Below are positions 8,042 through 17,230 of a stretch of DNA of 64,000 nucleotides, in pieces; the first letter of the stretch is position 1, and each line of letters opens with the position of its first letter. A program made the position numbers and the translations under genes. The DNA is from Nitrospira tepida. Lineage in GTDB: Bacteria; Nitrospirota; Nitrospiria; Nitrospirales; Nitrospiraceae. The stretch is taken from assembly GCF_947241125.1 (NCBI RefSeq), contig NZ_OX365700.1, positions 3,504,001-3,568,000 on the forward strand. Reading direction: 5' to 3'. Below the pieces are notes generated by a model, which saw only the letters and a list, made by a program, of their open reading frames with translations, made no database searches and was not told the DNA's origin.

Positions 8042-10126
8042 TTACCCCGCATCCTCCGTCAACCGCACAGTCTCAAACGCGATCACCTTGGTCATGCCGT
8101 CGATTTCTCCGACAGACAGCACCGGCACGGAATGCAGCATCCGTTGGGTCAGCCGCCGCAGGTGCCGTCGCAAGGCCGGCGAACAGAGGACAATCGGTTG
8201 CTGGCCCTTGGCGGCCACCCGTTCGGCCGCCTGCTTGAGCGACGTCAGGAGACGCTGCGTCAGTCCCGGCTCAAGCCCCCACGGCGCGCCCTGCACCGCG
8301 GTCATGTGCTCGACGAGAGTCCGATCGAGCCGGGGATCGAGATTGATCACCGGCAGCGACCCGTCGGGGGCTGTGAATTGGTGGGTGATCAACCGCCCCA
8401 GCGCCTGCCGGACGATTTCGGTCAACGCATCCGGATCCTTGGTCGAAGCCGCATGGTCGGCCACCACTTCGAGAATCGTCCGCAGGTCTCGAATCGGCAC
8501 CTGCTCTTGAAGCAGATTCGCCAAGATCCGGACCAGAACCCCGAGCGACACTTGGGCCGGCACCACCTCCTCGACGAGTTTCGGGGCCGTCTTGGCCAAT
8601 TCATCCAACAGCGCTTGTACCTCTTGCCGCCCCAACAGCTCATGGGCATGGCGCTTGATGATTTCAGACAGATGCGTGGCGATGGCCGATCCCGCGTCGA
8701 CCACCGTGTAGCCGGCCACCTGGGCCTGATCGCGCGAGCCCTCCGGCACCCATAGAGCCGGCAAGCCGAAGGCCGGTTCCTTGGTGGGAATGCCCTGCAC
8801 GATATGCTTCTGGGCTGTTCCGGGATCGATCGCCAGCAGATGCCCGGGCAGCGCTTCGGTTCGAACCAGTTCGACCCCCTTCAGCAGCACGGCATACTCG
8901 TTGGGCCGCAACTGGAGATTATCCCGGATGTGGATGGAGGGGACGAGAAACCCCAACTCGTTGGCGATCTGGCGGCGCAGTCCTTTGATCCGGTCGAGCA
9001 ACAGGCCGCCGTCCTTTCCGTCCACCAGGCCGATGAGGCCGTAGCCGACCTGAAGCTCCATCAGATCGAGCGGGGTGATACGAGGCGACAGGTCCTCCTG
9101 CTTCGCCGGCGCCGCCGGCTCGGCCTGGGCGGCGCCGTCTCCCCGTTCCTTCTTCAACATCTCGTAGGCCACCCATCCGGCCACTGCTCCGAGCGTCAGA
9201 AAGGCCACGTGCGGGAGTCCGGGGACCAGCCCCAAGGCCATCAAGATGCCGGAGGCCGCCGCCAGCGCCTTGGGCGAAATCAACATCTGTTTGGTGATCT
9301 CTTCGCCCAGGTTCGTGTCCGTCGCCGCCCTGGTGACTACGATACCGGCGGCGGTCGAGACGATCAGGGCCGGCACCTGCGCAACGAGGCCTTCCCCGAT
9401 CGTGAGCAGGGTGTAGTTTTGCGCCGCCGCGGCCAGGCCCATCCCCTGTTGCCAGACGCCGATGGTCAGCCCGCCGACGATGTTCACCAGGATGATAACG
9501 ACCGCCGCGATCGCGTCCCCTCGCACGAACTTGCTGGCCCCGTCCATCGCCCCGTAGAAGTCCGCTTCTTCCGACACCTGGCGGCGGCGGCGGCGGGCTT
9601 CCGTGTCGTTGATCAAGCCGGCGTTCAGGTCCGCGTCGATGCTCATCTGTTTCCCGGGCATGGCGTCCAACGTGAACCGGGCGGCGACCTCCGCCACCCG
9701 GCCGGCGCCTTTGGTCACCACCACGAAGTTGATCACCACGAGAATGGCGAAGACCACGAGCCCGACCGTGTAATTGCCGCCCACCACGAAATTGCCGAAC
9801 GAGCGGATGACTTCGCCGGCCGCCCCCGGCCCCTCGTTGCCATGCAGGAGGATCAAGCGCGTCGAGGCGATGTTGAGCGACAGGCGGAAGAGGGTCACCA
9901 TGAGCAGGATCGACGGGAACACGGAAAACTCCAACGGCCGCCGCACCTGCATGCCGACCAACAGCACGATGATCGACAGCGCGATGTTGAAGGCCAGCAG
10001 CAGGTCCAGGATGACCCGCGGCAGCGGAAGCAGCATGATCATCAGCACGCCGACGACGCAGAGCGACATCAGGACGTCGGAGTGTCGCAAGAGCTGGAGC
10101 AGGGATTGATTCGGGGATTCCGTCAC
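8042..10126 (-). CDS. flhA: Flagellar export apparatus protein FlhA
   Basis: At 694 residues this is full-length FlhA. The N-terminal half holds about eight membrane helices with the FHIPEP signature region (PRVILDLLLAFNIALSIIVL, FSVFPSILLMVTLFRLSLN and the DALPGKQMSID-like DAMPGKQMSIDADLNAG). The C-terminal half is the soluble nonameric-ring domain (LDLMELQVGYGLIGLVDG, then IRDNLQLRPNEYAVLLKG). FlhA is the proton-driven export gate and docks chaperone-substrate complexes. It sits 35 bp after flhB and 12 bp before flhF in the export-gene run. Confidence 0.97.
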   Translation of the reverse strand: MTESPNQSLLQLLRHSDVLMSLCVVGVLMIMLLPLPRVILDLLLAFNIALSIIVLLVGMQVRRPLEFSVFPSILLMVTLFRLSLNIASTRLILLHGNEGPGAAGEVIRSFGNFVVGGNYTVGLVVFAILVVINFVVVTKGAGRVAEVAARFTLDAMPGKQMSIDADLNAGLINDTEARRRRRQVSEEADFYGAMDGASKFVRGDAIAAVVIILVNIVGGLTIGVWQQGMGLAAAAQNYTLLTIGEGLVAQVPALIVSTAAGIVVTRAATDTNLGEEITKQMLISPKALAAASGILMALGLVPGLPHVAFLTLGAVAGWVAYEMLKKERGDGAAQAEPAAPAKQEDLSPRITPLDLMELQVGYGLIGLVDGKDGGLLLDRIKGLRRQIANELGFLVPSIHIRDNLQLRPNEYAVLLKGVELVRTEALPGHLLAIDPGTAQKHIVQGIPTKEPAFGLPALWVPEGSRDQAQVAGYTVVDAGSAIATHLSEIIKRHAHELLGRQEVQALLDELAKTAPKLVEEVVPAQVSLGVLVRILANLLQEQVPIRDLRTILEVVADHAASTKDPDALTEIVRQALGRLITHQFTAPDGSLPVINLDPRLDRTLVEHMTAVQGAPWGLEPGLTQRLLTSLKQAAERVAAKGQQPIVLCSPALRRHLRRLTQRMLHSVPVLSVGEIDGMTKVIAFETVRLTEDAG

Positions 10127-10161
10127 GACATCGTCTCTTCAGGCGCGATCCAGCCCGCCCA

Positions 10162-11247
10162 TCATGTGGTCCCGACCCGCAGGCCTTTGGCCCGGTAGAC
10201 CAGCGCCAGGATTTCCGCCACCGCGCGATAGAGGTCGGCCGGGATTTCCTGTCCGATCCGGACCAGCTTGTACAGGCTGCGGGCGACCATCGGTTGCTCC
10301 ACGATCATGATTCCGTGCTCGCGCGCCACCTCCTTGATCCGCTCGGCGAGCAGTTCGGCCCCCTTCGCCACCACCACCGGCGCCTTCATGGCCCGCTGGT
10401 CGTACCGCAAGGCCACCGCGATATGCGTCGGGTTGGTCACCACGACATCCGCCTGGGGCACCGCCGCCATCATCCGCTGCCGGGCCATCTGGCGCTGGAG
10501 GGTCTTGATCCGCGAGCGGACCAGCGGATCGCCTTCCGATTCGCGTGTCTCGTCTTTGACTTCCTGGCGCGTCATTCTGAGATTGCGGCTCCATTCGAAG
10601 CGCTGATAGCCGTAGTCCGCCACCGCCAACGCCGTCAGCGCGAGCCCGACCCAGAGCGACACGCTCAACAATAGCCATCCCGTGGCGCCGAGCAGGTGAT
10701 CGACACCCCGCTGAACCCACAAGGGCAAGGACTCCACGTCGGTACGGATCGCCAGATACCCGGCGACCGCCACGACCACGACCTTGAGGCCCGCCTTGGC
10801 CAACTCCACGACTGCGCGCAGCGAGCACAGCCGTTGCAAGCCTGCGATCGGGCTGATGCGGCTGAGATCGAAGCCGAACGCATCCTGTTTCCAGAGCAGG
10901 CCGGTTTGCGCCACCGTCGCCCCGGTGGCCATGACGAGCACGCAGGCCAGGACCGGCAGGAGGATGATCAGCGAATCGGACCCCATCTTGAGCATCGCAG
11001 CCTGGAGCATTTCGGCAGTGGCGGCGGACCAGGACCGCGGATCGGCGGCCATGCTCCACCATTCGCGCAGGATGCGGAGGAGGGCCTGAATGGTCGCTTC
11101 CGAAGTCAACGACAACACGCCCAAGGCCGCCATGAGAACCAGCGCCATCGACAGGTCCCGGCTGAACGGGACCTGTCCCTTGCGCCGCGCCTCGGCTTTG
11201 CGCCGTGCGCTCGCCGGTTCCGTTCGCGCGCCCGCCTGCTCAGCCAT
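10162..11247 (-). CDS. flhB: Flagellar export gate protein FlhB
   Basis: The 361-residue protein begins with the FlhB N-terminus (ARRKAEARRKGQVPFSRDLS), has four membrane spans to about residue 210, then the linker YQRFEWSRNLRMTRQEVKDE. The autocleavage motif NPTH is intact in VVVTNPTHIAVALRYD, followed by KGAELLAERIKEVAREHGI. Cleavage between Asn and Pro switches export from rod/hook to filament substrates, working with FliK. The start overlaps the fliR end by 8 bp, so translation is coupled. Confidence 0.96.
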   Translation of the reverse strand: MAEQAGARTEPASARRKAEARRKGQVPFSRDLSMALVLMAALGVLSLTSEATIQALLRILREWWSMAADPRSWSAATAEMLQAAMLKMGSDSLIILLPVLACVLVMATGATVAQTGLLWKQDAFGFDLSRISPIAGLQRLCSLRAVVELAKAGLKVVVVAVAGYLAIRTDVESLPLWVQRGVDHLLGATGWLLLSVSLWVGLALTALAVADYGYQRFEWSRNLRMTRQEVKDETRESEGDPLVRSRIKTLQRQMARQRMMAAVPQADVVVTNPTHIAVALRYDQRAMKAPVVVAKGAELLAERIKEVAREHGIMIVEQPMVARSLYKLVRIGQEIPADLYRAVAEILALVYRAKGLRVGTT

Positions 11248-12022
11248 GTCCCATGGCCCTCATCAGGTCCAGGATGCTCTCATGCAGCTTCAGAAATTCC
11301 GTTTCGCACAGGCTCGCGATCGCCGGCAGGGCCAGGCCGAGGACGAACAGCCCGCAGAGAATTGTCAGGGGAAAACTCAGCACGAACACGTTCAGTTGCG
11401 GGACGGTCCTCCCCAGCAAGGCCAGCACGAGATTGACCACCAACGTCACCACCAATACCGGCGCCGCCAGCTTGAGAGCGACGAGAAACCCGCCCTCGAA
11501 GAGCCGCACGACCTCGTCGCCCATGGTCTCTGACAGTCTCGCGCCGAATGGAGGAATCAACCGGAAGCTCTCGCCGATCGCATGGACGACCAGCACATGC
11601 GCGTTCAGGGACAGGAAGATCAGCGAAGCCAGCACCGTGTGCAATTGCCCGATGAGCGGAACGTTGTGCGACATGACAGGGTCGAAGAGTTGGACGATGC
11701 TGAATCCCATCTGGCTGCCGACAAGTTCCCCGGCCACCTCGAAGCTCGCGAACAGACTCCGCACGGCCAGGCCGATCACCAGCCCGATCAGAAACTCCGC
11801 GATCAGACCGAGCAGGAACAGCGACGTATCGGCAGGCCACGAGGCCGCGCCGACGAAGGGCACCAGAACCAACGCCAGCGCGACCGCCAGTCCCGCCTTG
11901 ACCTGACCCGGCAACGACCGGCTGCCGAGCATCGGCATCGCCGCCAGGATCGTCCCGATGCGGATCAGCACCACCACAAAGGTCTGAAAGTGCGGCAGGC
12001 CGAGCTGAATCGTTTGCGTCAT
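11240..12022 (-). CDS. fliR: Flagellar export gate protein FliR
   Basis: The 260-residue protein has roughly six hydrophobic spans and FliR-type segments: FVVVLIRIGTILAAMPMLG near the N-terminus, LIAEFLIGLVIGLAVR and VAGELVGSQMGFSIVQLFDP in the middle, and LNVFVLSFPLTILCGLFVL toward the end. FliR forms the core of the export channel with FliP and FliQ. It lies directly after fliQ (12 bp) and overlaps flhB by 8 bp, in the canonical fliP-fliQ-fliR-flhB-flhA order. Confidence 0.95.
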   Translation of the reverse strand: MTQTIQLGLPHFQTFVVVLIRIGTILAAMPMLGSRSLPGQVKAGLAVALALVLVPFVGAASWPADTSLFLLGLIAEFLIGLVIGLAVRSLFASFEVAGELVGSQMGFSIVQLFDPVMSHNVPLIGQLHTVLASLIFLSLNAHVLVVHAIGESFRLIPPFGARLSETMGDEVVRLFEGGFLVALKLAAPVLVVTLVVNLVLALLGRTVPQLNVFVLSFPLTILCGLFVLGLALPAIASLCETEFLKLHESILDLMRAMGHG

Positions 12023-12034
12023 CGAGTGAGAGCC

Positions 12035-12304
12035 CTACCGTGCATATTGCGGGATCGTGATGAGCAGATGCGTCATGAACCCGGTCAGCACCCGGATCAT
12101 CCAGGGAAAGAACAGCATCGTCGCGAGAAAGACGCCAAGGATCTTCGGCACAAACGAGAGCGTGGCTTCGTTGATCTGCGTCAAGGCCTGAAAGAGGCTC
12201 ACCAGCAAGCCGATCACGAGACTCATCCCGAGCATGGGCGCCGCCACCAGCAACGTGGTCTCCACCGCCCCGCGTCCGATCTCCACCACCATGTCCGGCG
12301 TCAT
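12035..12304 (-). CDS. fliQ: Flagellar export gate protein FliQ
   Basis: The 89-residue product has the usual FliQ length and two membrane helices (ETTLLVAAPMLGMSLVIGLL and KILGVFLATMLFFPWMIRVL). Between them is the conserved loop SLFQALTQINEATLSFVPKI. Several copies of FliQ pack around FliP/FliR in the export gate. It is separated from fliP by 134 bp that carry the inverted heptamer array at 12345-12428, an interruption of an otherwise tight operon. Confidence 0.96.
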   Translation of the reverse strand: MTPDMVVEIGRGAVETTLLVAAPMLGMSLVIGLLVSLFQALTQINEATLSFVPKILGVFLATMLFFPWMIRVLTGFMTHLLITIPQYAR

Positions 12305-12344
12305 CGTTCTGTGCTCCTGTGGTTCACCGCGCTAGTCGCTGCCC

Positions 12345-12428
12345 GTCATCCGTCAAACGTCAATCGTCATTCGTAGGAAGAGCTGCCTGCCGCTTCCTCT
12401 GCGTTTCGGTTGACGCTTGACGATTGAC
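12345..12428. repeat. Inverted array of 7-bp repeats (GTCAANC family), fliP-fliQ gap
   Basis: Four consecutive 7-bp units (GTCATCC, GTCAAAC, GTCAATC, GTCATTC; 12345-12372) are followed after 35 bp by three units in reverse complement (GGTTGAC, GCTTGAC, GATTGAC; 12408-12428). The arms can pair into a hairpin. It is one of five such arrays in the window and lies between two co-directional genes, so it may act as a processing or attenuation hairpin. That role is inferred. Confidence 0.75.
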
Positions 12429-12438
12429 ATCTCTGCCG

Positions 12439-13257
12439 CTACTGAAAACTCTTGACCATCGAGCCGACCACGAGATACCAGCCGTCGGCCAGCACGAACA
12501 GGATCAATTTGAACGGCAGTGAAATCATGACCGGTGGCAGGAGCATCATGCCCATCGACATCAAGACGCTGGCGACGACCATGTCGATGATCAGGAACGG
12601 GATATAGATCAAAAACCCGATCTGAAACGCGATCCGGAGCTCGCTCAGCATGAAGGCCGGCAGCACGACCTGCATCGGCAACTCCGCCGGTGAAGACACG
12701 CGCGGCAGTTTCGCCAAGTCGATGAACAATTCGAGGTCCTTCTCGCGCACCTGGTTCAGCATGAAGGTCCGGAGCGGAGCCGAAGCCTTGGTCCAGGCCT
12801 CTTCGTAGCCGATCCGTTCGGCCATTAGCGGCTGCACGGCGTCCTCATAGACCGCCTTCCCCACCGGCGCCATCACGAACGAGGTCAGAAACAGCGCCAG
12901 GCTGATAAGGACCTGATTCGGCGGCACCTGCTGGGTCCCCATCGCCTGCCGGAGAAAGGACAGGACGATGACGATGCGCGTGAACGAGGTGGCCATGATG
13001 AACAACGCGGGAACCAGCGACAGAACGGTCAGGAGGGCGAGAACCTGGAGGACGACCGCGACCTGACCCTGCCCGCTTCGGCCGAGATCGATGGTCAACG
13101 AGGGACCGTCTCCCGCCACAGCATCGGCCGAACCACACACACTCACCAGCAGAAGGACCACGGCCAGCGAGCCGAACAGGGGGAGTCGGCCAAACCGAGT
13201 CGGTCGCCCGAGTCGCTGAAGCAACGGCGCGACAGTCGACCGAGACACCGTCCTCAT
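12439..13257 (-). CDS. fliP: Flagellar export gate protein FliP
   Basis: The 272-residue protein carries a cleavable-looking N-terminal leader (LFGSLAVVLLLVSVCGSADA) typical of FliP. Conserved segments follow: LALLTVLSLVPALFIMATSF, RIVIVLSFLRQAMGTQQVPP, NQVLISLALFLTSFVMAPV, and the C-terminal LRIAFQIGFLIYIPFLIIDM with SMGMMLLPP. FliP nucleates the export gate. Its ATG overlaps the fliO stop by four bases (ATGA), giving tight coupling. Confidence 0.97.
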   Translation of the reverse strand: MRTVSRSTVAPLLQRLGRPTRFGRLPLFGSLAVVLLLVSVCGSADAVAGDGPSLTIDLGRSGQGQVAVVLQVLALLTVLSLVPALFIMATSFTRIVIVLSFLRQAMGTQQVPPNQVLISLALFLTSFVMAPVGKAVYEDAVQPLMAERIGYEEAWTKASAPLRTFMLNQVREKDLELFIDLAKLPRVSSPAELPMQVVLPAFMLSELRIAFQIGFLIYIPFLIIDMVVASVLMSMGMMLLPPVMISLPFKLILFVLADGWYLVVGSMVKSFQ

Positions 13258-13592
13258 TCCATGACCCCGGCATCGGCCTCCGCGAGCGAGGCCGTTTCGA
13301 CAGACTCTTCTATCTGTTTACGAACGGCTGCTTGGCGGGCATGCACCGTTCCCAGACGCACCAGTTCGGTGGCGGTGGCGCCGATAATCAGCGTCTGGTC
13401 TGCCACGGAGACCAGCAGAATGCTCTTGCGGCCGCCCAAATGCGCGGTGGCCAGCACTCGGATGGCGGGGACCGCTCCCGGCATCAACGGTTTGCCCAAG
13501 AAGCGCCGGGCGCTCCAGGCCAAGGCGGCCATCAGGCTCAAGACCACCGTCAGGGCTGCGATCATGCGAACCACGCTATCGTACAGTTCCAC
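13254..13592 (-). CDS. fliO: Flagellar biosynthesis protein FliO
   Basis: The 112-residue protein has one N-terminal membrane span (MIAALTVVLSLMAALAWSAR) and a small cytoplasmic domain with the FliO-type pattern RVLATAHLGGRKSILLVSVA then DQTLIIGATATELVRLG. FliO helps assemble the FliP ring. The start is a GTG at 13592, chosen because it gives the usual short N-terminal segment before the membrane helix; no clear ribosome binding site is visible. The stop overlaps fliP by four bases. Confidence 0.9.
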   Translation of the reverse strand: MELYDSVVRMIAALTVVLSLMAALAWSARRFLGKPLMPGAVPAIRVLATAHLGGRKSILLVSVADQTLIIGATATELVRLGTVHARQAAVRKQIEESVETASLAEADAGVME

Positions 13593-13634
13593 CGGGTTAT
13601 CCGCGTTGAGGCAATGGAGATGATGCGAGAAGTG

Positions 13635-14000
13635 TTACCCTAGCTTCTGTACGCGTTCGACGGGGCTCACGACGTCGGTCAAGCGGACGCCGAACTTCTC
13701 GTTGACCACGACCACTTCGCCCCGCGCCACCAAGCGATGATTCACCAGGACTTCCAGCGGTTCGCCCGCCAGCTTGTCCAATTCCACGACGGACCCCTGC
13801 CCCAATTGCAGGAGTTCCCTGATGATCATGCGGGTCGTGCCCAGTTGCACCGACACCTGCATGGGGATATCCAGCAGCACATCGAGATTCTTGGCTCCCG
13901 CCAGCGGCTTCGCTTCTTGCGCGGGAATCGTCGTTGGTTGCGTCCCCGCCTCCGCTCCCGTTGCGTCCATCGCTCCCTGGCTGGCTTCACGTCCCTCCAT
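13635..14000 (-). CDS. fliN: Flagellar motor switch protein FliN
   Basis: The 121-residue product has a short acidic/Ala-rich lead and the C-terminal SpoA domain: LDVLLDIPMQVSVQLGTTRM, IRELLQLGQGSVVELDKLAG, EPLEVLVNHRLVARGEVVVV and KFGVRLTDVVSPVERVQKL. FliN forms the lower C ring and docks FliH. The start at 14000 has GGAGG upstream; a longer frame to 14108 runs back into fliM and lacks one. It follows fliM by 10 bp. Confidence 0.96.
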   Translation of the reverse strand: MEGREASQGAMDATGAEAGTQPTTIPAQEAKPLAGAKNLDVLLDIPMQVSVQLGTTRMIIRELLQLGQGSVVELDKLAGEPLEVLVNHRLVARGEVVVVNEKFGVRLTDVVSPVERVQKLG

Positions 14001-14010
14001 TTCCGCCTCC

Positions 14011-14994
14011 TCACCCAACCGGTCCCGAGATCGACTTGACGACCCGGTACGCATTGGCTCCCTTGACCACGCCCGCCGCGCCGAGCAGTTTCGGAACGCC
14101 CTCGACAAACCCCGTCATCAGGTCCCCAGGGCTTTGATCCAACAGCACGACGTCGCCCACTCCGAACTGCAACACGTCCTTCATCGGCACCGCGGTGACG
14201 CCCAGTTGCACCGTCAGTTCCACCGGACAATCCAGCAGTTGCTCTCTGAACCGGTTCATCCAGCTCTGATCCTCTTCCATCTGATCGGCGAAGAAGCCAG
14301 CCGACAGTTTTTCTTTGATCGGCTCGATCATCGAATAGGGATACATCACCATGACCTTGTGCGAGATCCCCGCCAGATCGACATGGAAGGAGACGGACAC
14401 CACGATCTCCGGAATCGACACGACCATCGCGAACTGGGGGTTGCTTTCCGAGCGGACGAAATGGATTTTGGCCGGAAGAACGGCGTGCCATGCCTTTTCG
14501 AGGTCGGTCAGCAGCCGTTCCAGCATGGTCTTGATCACGCGCTGCTGGACCGGCGTAAAATCCCGCCCTTCGGTCTTCACGTGCGTCTGGCCGTGCCCGC
14601 CGAAAAAATTATCCACGAGGGCATAGACGAGCGGCGCGCCCATGATGACCAAGCCGTGGCCCCGCAGCGGCTTGAGTTGAAACAGGCTCAGCGACGCGGG
14701 CACGGGCACCTTCTTCAGCATCTCCCCGAACTTCATGATGTCGGTGGCGCCCATCGAGAATTCCACGGGCCGGCGGAGGGCGGCCGCCCAGGACACGGTC
14801 TGCATGCGGCAAAACCGGTCGTTGATCATCTCGAAGGTCGGCATCTTGCCGCGCACCATCCGCTCTTGCGCGGACAGGTCCAACGTGCGGATGCCGCCGG
14901 TCTCTTCTTCCTTCGGCGTCGTGTCGACGTCGCCCGCGTCCATGCCGCGGAGCAATGCATCGACTTCGTCCTGGCTCAGAATTTTATCGGCCAT
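14011..14994 (-). CDS. fliM: Flagellar motor switch protein FliM
   Basis: The 327-residue protein starts with the CheY-P-binding peptide pattern (ILSQDEVDALLRGMD). The CheC-like middle domain has RTLDLSAQERMVRGKMPTFE and the motif GAPLVYALVDNFFGG around residues 118-132. A C-terminal SpoA domain follows (CPVELTVQLGVTAVPMKDVL, GDVVLLDQSPGDLM). FliM is the switch component that receives CheY-P and reverses or stops the motor. It lies 64 bp after fliL and 10 bp before fliN. Confidence 0.97.
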   Translation of the reverse strand: MADKILSQDEVDALLRGMDAGDVDTTPKEEETGGIRTLDLSAQERMVRGKMPTFEMINDRFCRMQTVSWAAALRRPVEFSMGATDIMKFGEMLKKVPVPASLSLFQLKPLRGHGLVIMGAPLVYALVDNFFGGHGQTHVKTEGRDFTPVQQRVIKTMLERLLTDLEKAWHAVLPAKIHFVRSESNPQFAMVVSIPEIVVSVSFHVDLAGISHKVMVMYPYSMIEPIKEKLSAGFFADQMEEDQSWMNRFREQLLDCPVELTVQLGVTAVPMKDVLQFGVGDVVLLDQSPGDLMTGFVEGVPKLLGAAGVVKGANAYRVVKSISGPVG

Positions 14995-15058
14995 CCGGAA
15001 TCACCCCTGTTCAAACGAGCAGGCAGGCCTCCCATATGGCGCCGCCCACTCCCTTGGT

Positions 15059-15604
15059 TCACTGCACGATGAAATCCGTGAAATACACGCCCCGCGCGCC
15101 GCCCTTGGGCAAGAGCGCGTTCACCCGTTGCAGAATCTCCTCGCGCAGTTGGAGTTTCCCCTGTGTGCTGCGCACGGCTGCGGCTTCCTTGCTGGAGAGC
15201 AACACGAGGATCGCGTCTCTCGTCTGGGGGAGCCGCTTGTTCAGCTCTTCGGTCACGTCCGGTCGTTCCAGCTCGAACTTGACCGTGACCTTGAGATAGT
15301 GAATCTCCGGCGTATCGGCGAGGTTGACGATGAAGGGATCCAAATCGTAGATGACCCCGACCTGGGCCGTGGCTCCTGTTTGCGGCTTCGAGCCGATGTC
15401 ATGCCCTTCCTTGGCTGGGACCGGGGCCTCCGAGGCCTGCTCCTCGTTTTTCGCCGATGGGCCGGCTCCCTTCATGAAGTGAAATAGCAAGGCCGCCCCG
15501 CCCAGCCCCAGCAGCAACATGCCCACCGCGATCATGATGACCATTTTCATGGGCAGCCCCGGCGCGAGCGCCGGCGCTTTGGCTTCTTCCGCAACTTCCG
15601 CCAT
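15059..15604 (-). CDS. fliL: Flagellar basal body-associated protein FliL
   Basis: The 181-residue protein has a short cytoplasmic tail, one membrane span (MVIMIAVGMLLLGLGGAALL), a Pro/Glu/Lys linker and the periplasmic FliL domain (VIYDLDPFIVNLADTPEIHY, LKVTVKFELE, and the C-terminal REEILQRVNALLP with VYFTDFIVQ). FliL surrounds stator units. The start at 15604 follows AGGGGACTGCC; a longer frame to 15703 has no support. It opens the fliL-fliM-fliN-fliO part of the run after a 313-bp spacer. Confidence 0.94.
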   Translation of the reverse strand: MAEVAEEAKAPALAPGLPMKMVIMIAVGMLLLGLGGAALLFHFMKGAGPSAKNEEQASEAPVPAKEGHDIGSKPQTGATAQVGVIYDLDPFIVNLADTPEIHYLKVTVKFELERPDVTEELNKRLPQTRDAILVLLSSKEAAAVRSTQGKLQLREEILQRVNALLPKGGARGVYFTDFIVQ

Positions 15605-15917
15605 GGCAGTCCCCTTTGGTGGAGTGATCGGGCCGGTGTTTTTGCAATGGATATGCCATGGTAAACCGGCTTCTGCCATGGCCAGCAGCGCGGCCAACTG
15701 CACGCCCCGCTTGGGTTCGCGCCGATCAGCGTAATGAGGGATCCTCCGGTGACGGTCGGCCGGCCAGCCAGGACCTTGACATCGTCAGAATCCTGACGCC
15801 TGTTGAGGAAGAGTGGAAAAGAGGAAGAACAATGCGTCAAACGTCAATCGTCAACCGCCACGCGCCCGGACCGGCCACATCACGATTGACGAGTGACGGA
15901 TGACGAATGACTGTGCT
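15605..15917. other. Spacer between flgE and fliL
   Basis: This 313-bp stretch has no ORF I can support. Its flgE-proximal end is the inverted heptamer array at 15836-15911. The remainder (15605-15835) reads through in short minus-strand frames with no ribosome binding site and no recognisable product; it probably holds the fliL leader. No clear sigma-54, sigma-28 or sigma-70 promoter could be picked by eye. Confidence 0.5.
15836..15911. repeat. Inverted array of 7-bp repeats (GTCAANC family), flgE-fliL gap
   Basis: Three units (GTCAAAC, GTCAATC, GTCAACC; 15836-15856) are followed after 27 bp by four reverse-complement units (GATTGAC, GAGTGAC, GGATGAC, GAATGAC; 15884-15911). The array ends 6 bp before the flgE stop codon complement at 15918, so it sits immediately 3' of flgE on the minus strand. 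Confidence 0.75.
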
Positions 15918-17144
15918 TTACCGCTTCAGGTTCACAAGTTCCTGCAGCATCTCGTCGCTGGTCGTGATGGCGCGCGAGTTGGCCTGGAACGCCCGCTGCG
16001 TGATGATCATGTCGACGAACTCCTCGCCCAGATCGACGTTGGACTGTTCGATCGCGCCGGAGATGATCCGCCCCAGGCCGTTGCTGCTCGGCGAGCCCTG
16101 GATCGCCGTCCCCGATTCCGCCGTCGGGGAGAACACGTTATTGCCGAGACGGGCAAGCCCCTGCGGATTCGGGAAGCGGGTCAGGACGAGTTGCGCAAGC
16201 AGTTGGGATTGGCCGTTGCTGTATTGCGCCAGGAGTTGCCCGTTGGAATCGATGGAGAACTCGGTCAACGAGCCCGCGGCGAATCCATTCTGGGTCTGGT
16301 CCAGCAATGCGGAGTTGGCGCCATATTGGGTCAAGCGGGTGAAATCCACGGCCACGTTCTGTGGGGTGGCTGCGCCGCCCCCGATCGCGAGAGACAGGTT
16401 TTGCGTCCCTCCGGACGTGAGTGCCCCGGTCGAATTGAACACAAGATTGGCGCCGACGGTTGCCGCACCGCTGTTCAACTGAGAGTAGAGGTTCCAGGTG
16501 TTGGCGGTCGCGGTTTTCACAAAATAGAACTGGAGCTGATGGGACTGCCCCAGGGAGTCATAGATGGTCAACCCGGTCGAGAAATTATAGGTCGTGGGAT
16601 CGGAGACATTGAACGCGCCGGCCGGAACCGTGGCGGCCGCATCCAAGTTGGCCCGGAGGTTCGCGGTCGTGGTGGCCTGCGGGGCGCGGTTGGTGGTGCT
16701 CATCGAGATGTTGCCGATCGCGGTGGTGATCACACCGGCCGAGTTGGCCTGATAGCCCTGCAAGAGATAGTTGTTCGCATCGACGATGCGGCCCTGGTTG
16801 TCGAGGCGGAACTGACCGTTGCGGGTAAACATATTCTGTCCCGCGGCACTCTGGACCATGAAGAACCCGTTCCCATCGATGGCGAGATCCAGCACCGATC
16901 CCGTCGTCGTCAACGCGCCTTGCGAAAAATCCCCCTGGAGGTCGTTCAGAAAGACCCCCAGGCCCACCTGATCCGTTCCGGCCCCTCCCACTAGATTGCT
17001 TGACACGAGATCCGCGAACGAGGCCCGGCTGCCCTTAAACCCGATTGTCCCCACATTGGCGATGTTGTTCCCGATCACTCCCATCGCGTTGCCGTACGCG
17101 CTGAGCCCGCTGACTGCCGTGAACATCGACGTGAGAATCCCCAT
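15918..17144 (-). CDS. flgE: Flagellar hook protein FlgE
   Basis: The 408-residue protein has the hook N-terminus (TSMFTAVSGLSAYGNAMGVI, then GNNIANVGTIGFKGSRASF) and the LAIDGNGFFMV and FTRNGQFRLDNQGRIVD blocks. A Ser/Thr/Ala/Asn-rich middle domain is followed by the C-terminal EQSNVDLGEEFVDMIITQRA and FQANSRAITTSDEMLQELVN. FlgE polymerises into the hook. GGAGGAG precedes the start. It lies 134 bp downstream of flgD, with AGTGCTG heptamers in between. Confidence 0.96.
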   Translation of the reverse strand: MGILTSMFTAVSGLSAYGNAMGVIGNNIANVGTIGFKGSRASFADLVSSNLVGGAGTDQVGLGVFLNDLQGDFSQGALTTTGSVLDLAIDGNGFFMVQSAAGQNMFTRNGQFRLDNQGRIVDANNYLLQGYQANSAGVITTAIGNISMSTTNRAPQATTTANLRANLDAAATVPAGAFNVSDPTTYNFSTGLTIYDSLGQSHQLQFYFVKTATANTWNLYSQLNSGAATVGANLVFNSTGALTSGGTQNLSLAIGGGAATPQNVAVDFTRLTQYGANSALLDQTQNGFAAGSLTEFSIDSNGQLLAQYSNGQSQLLAQLVLTRFPNPQGLARLGNNVFSPTAESGTAIQGSPSSNGLGRIISGAIEQSNVDLGEEFVDMIITQRAFQANSRAITTSDEMLQELVNLKR

Positions 17145-17230
17145 GTTCGCTCCTCCTGGTGTGTCGTGTGCTCTATCCTGACCGACGTGGAACCACTGTC
17201 AGTTATCAGGTATTAAAGGGAATCTTCTTC

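Noticed and set aside
8804-10198. 464-codon plus-strand frame opposite flhA
   Set aside because: It is His/Gln/Arg/Asp-rich without family features; flhA is unambiguous on the other strand.
12345-12428. CRISPR-like repeat pattern
   Set aside because: The repeats are only 7 bp and contiguous, with inverted arms and no spacers or cas genes.
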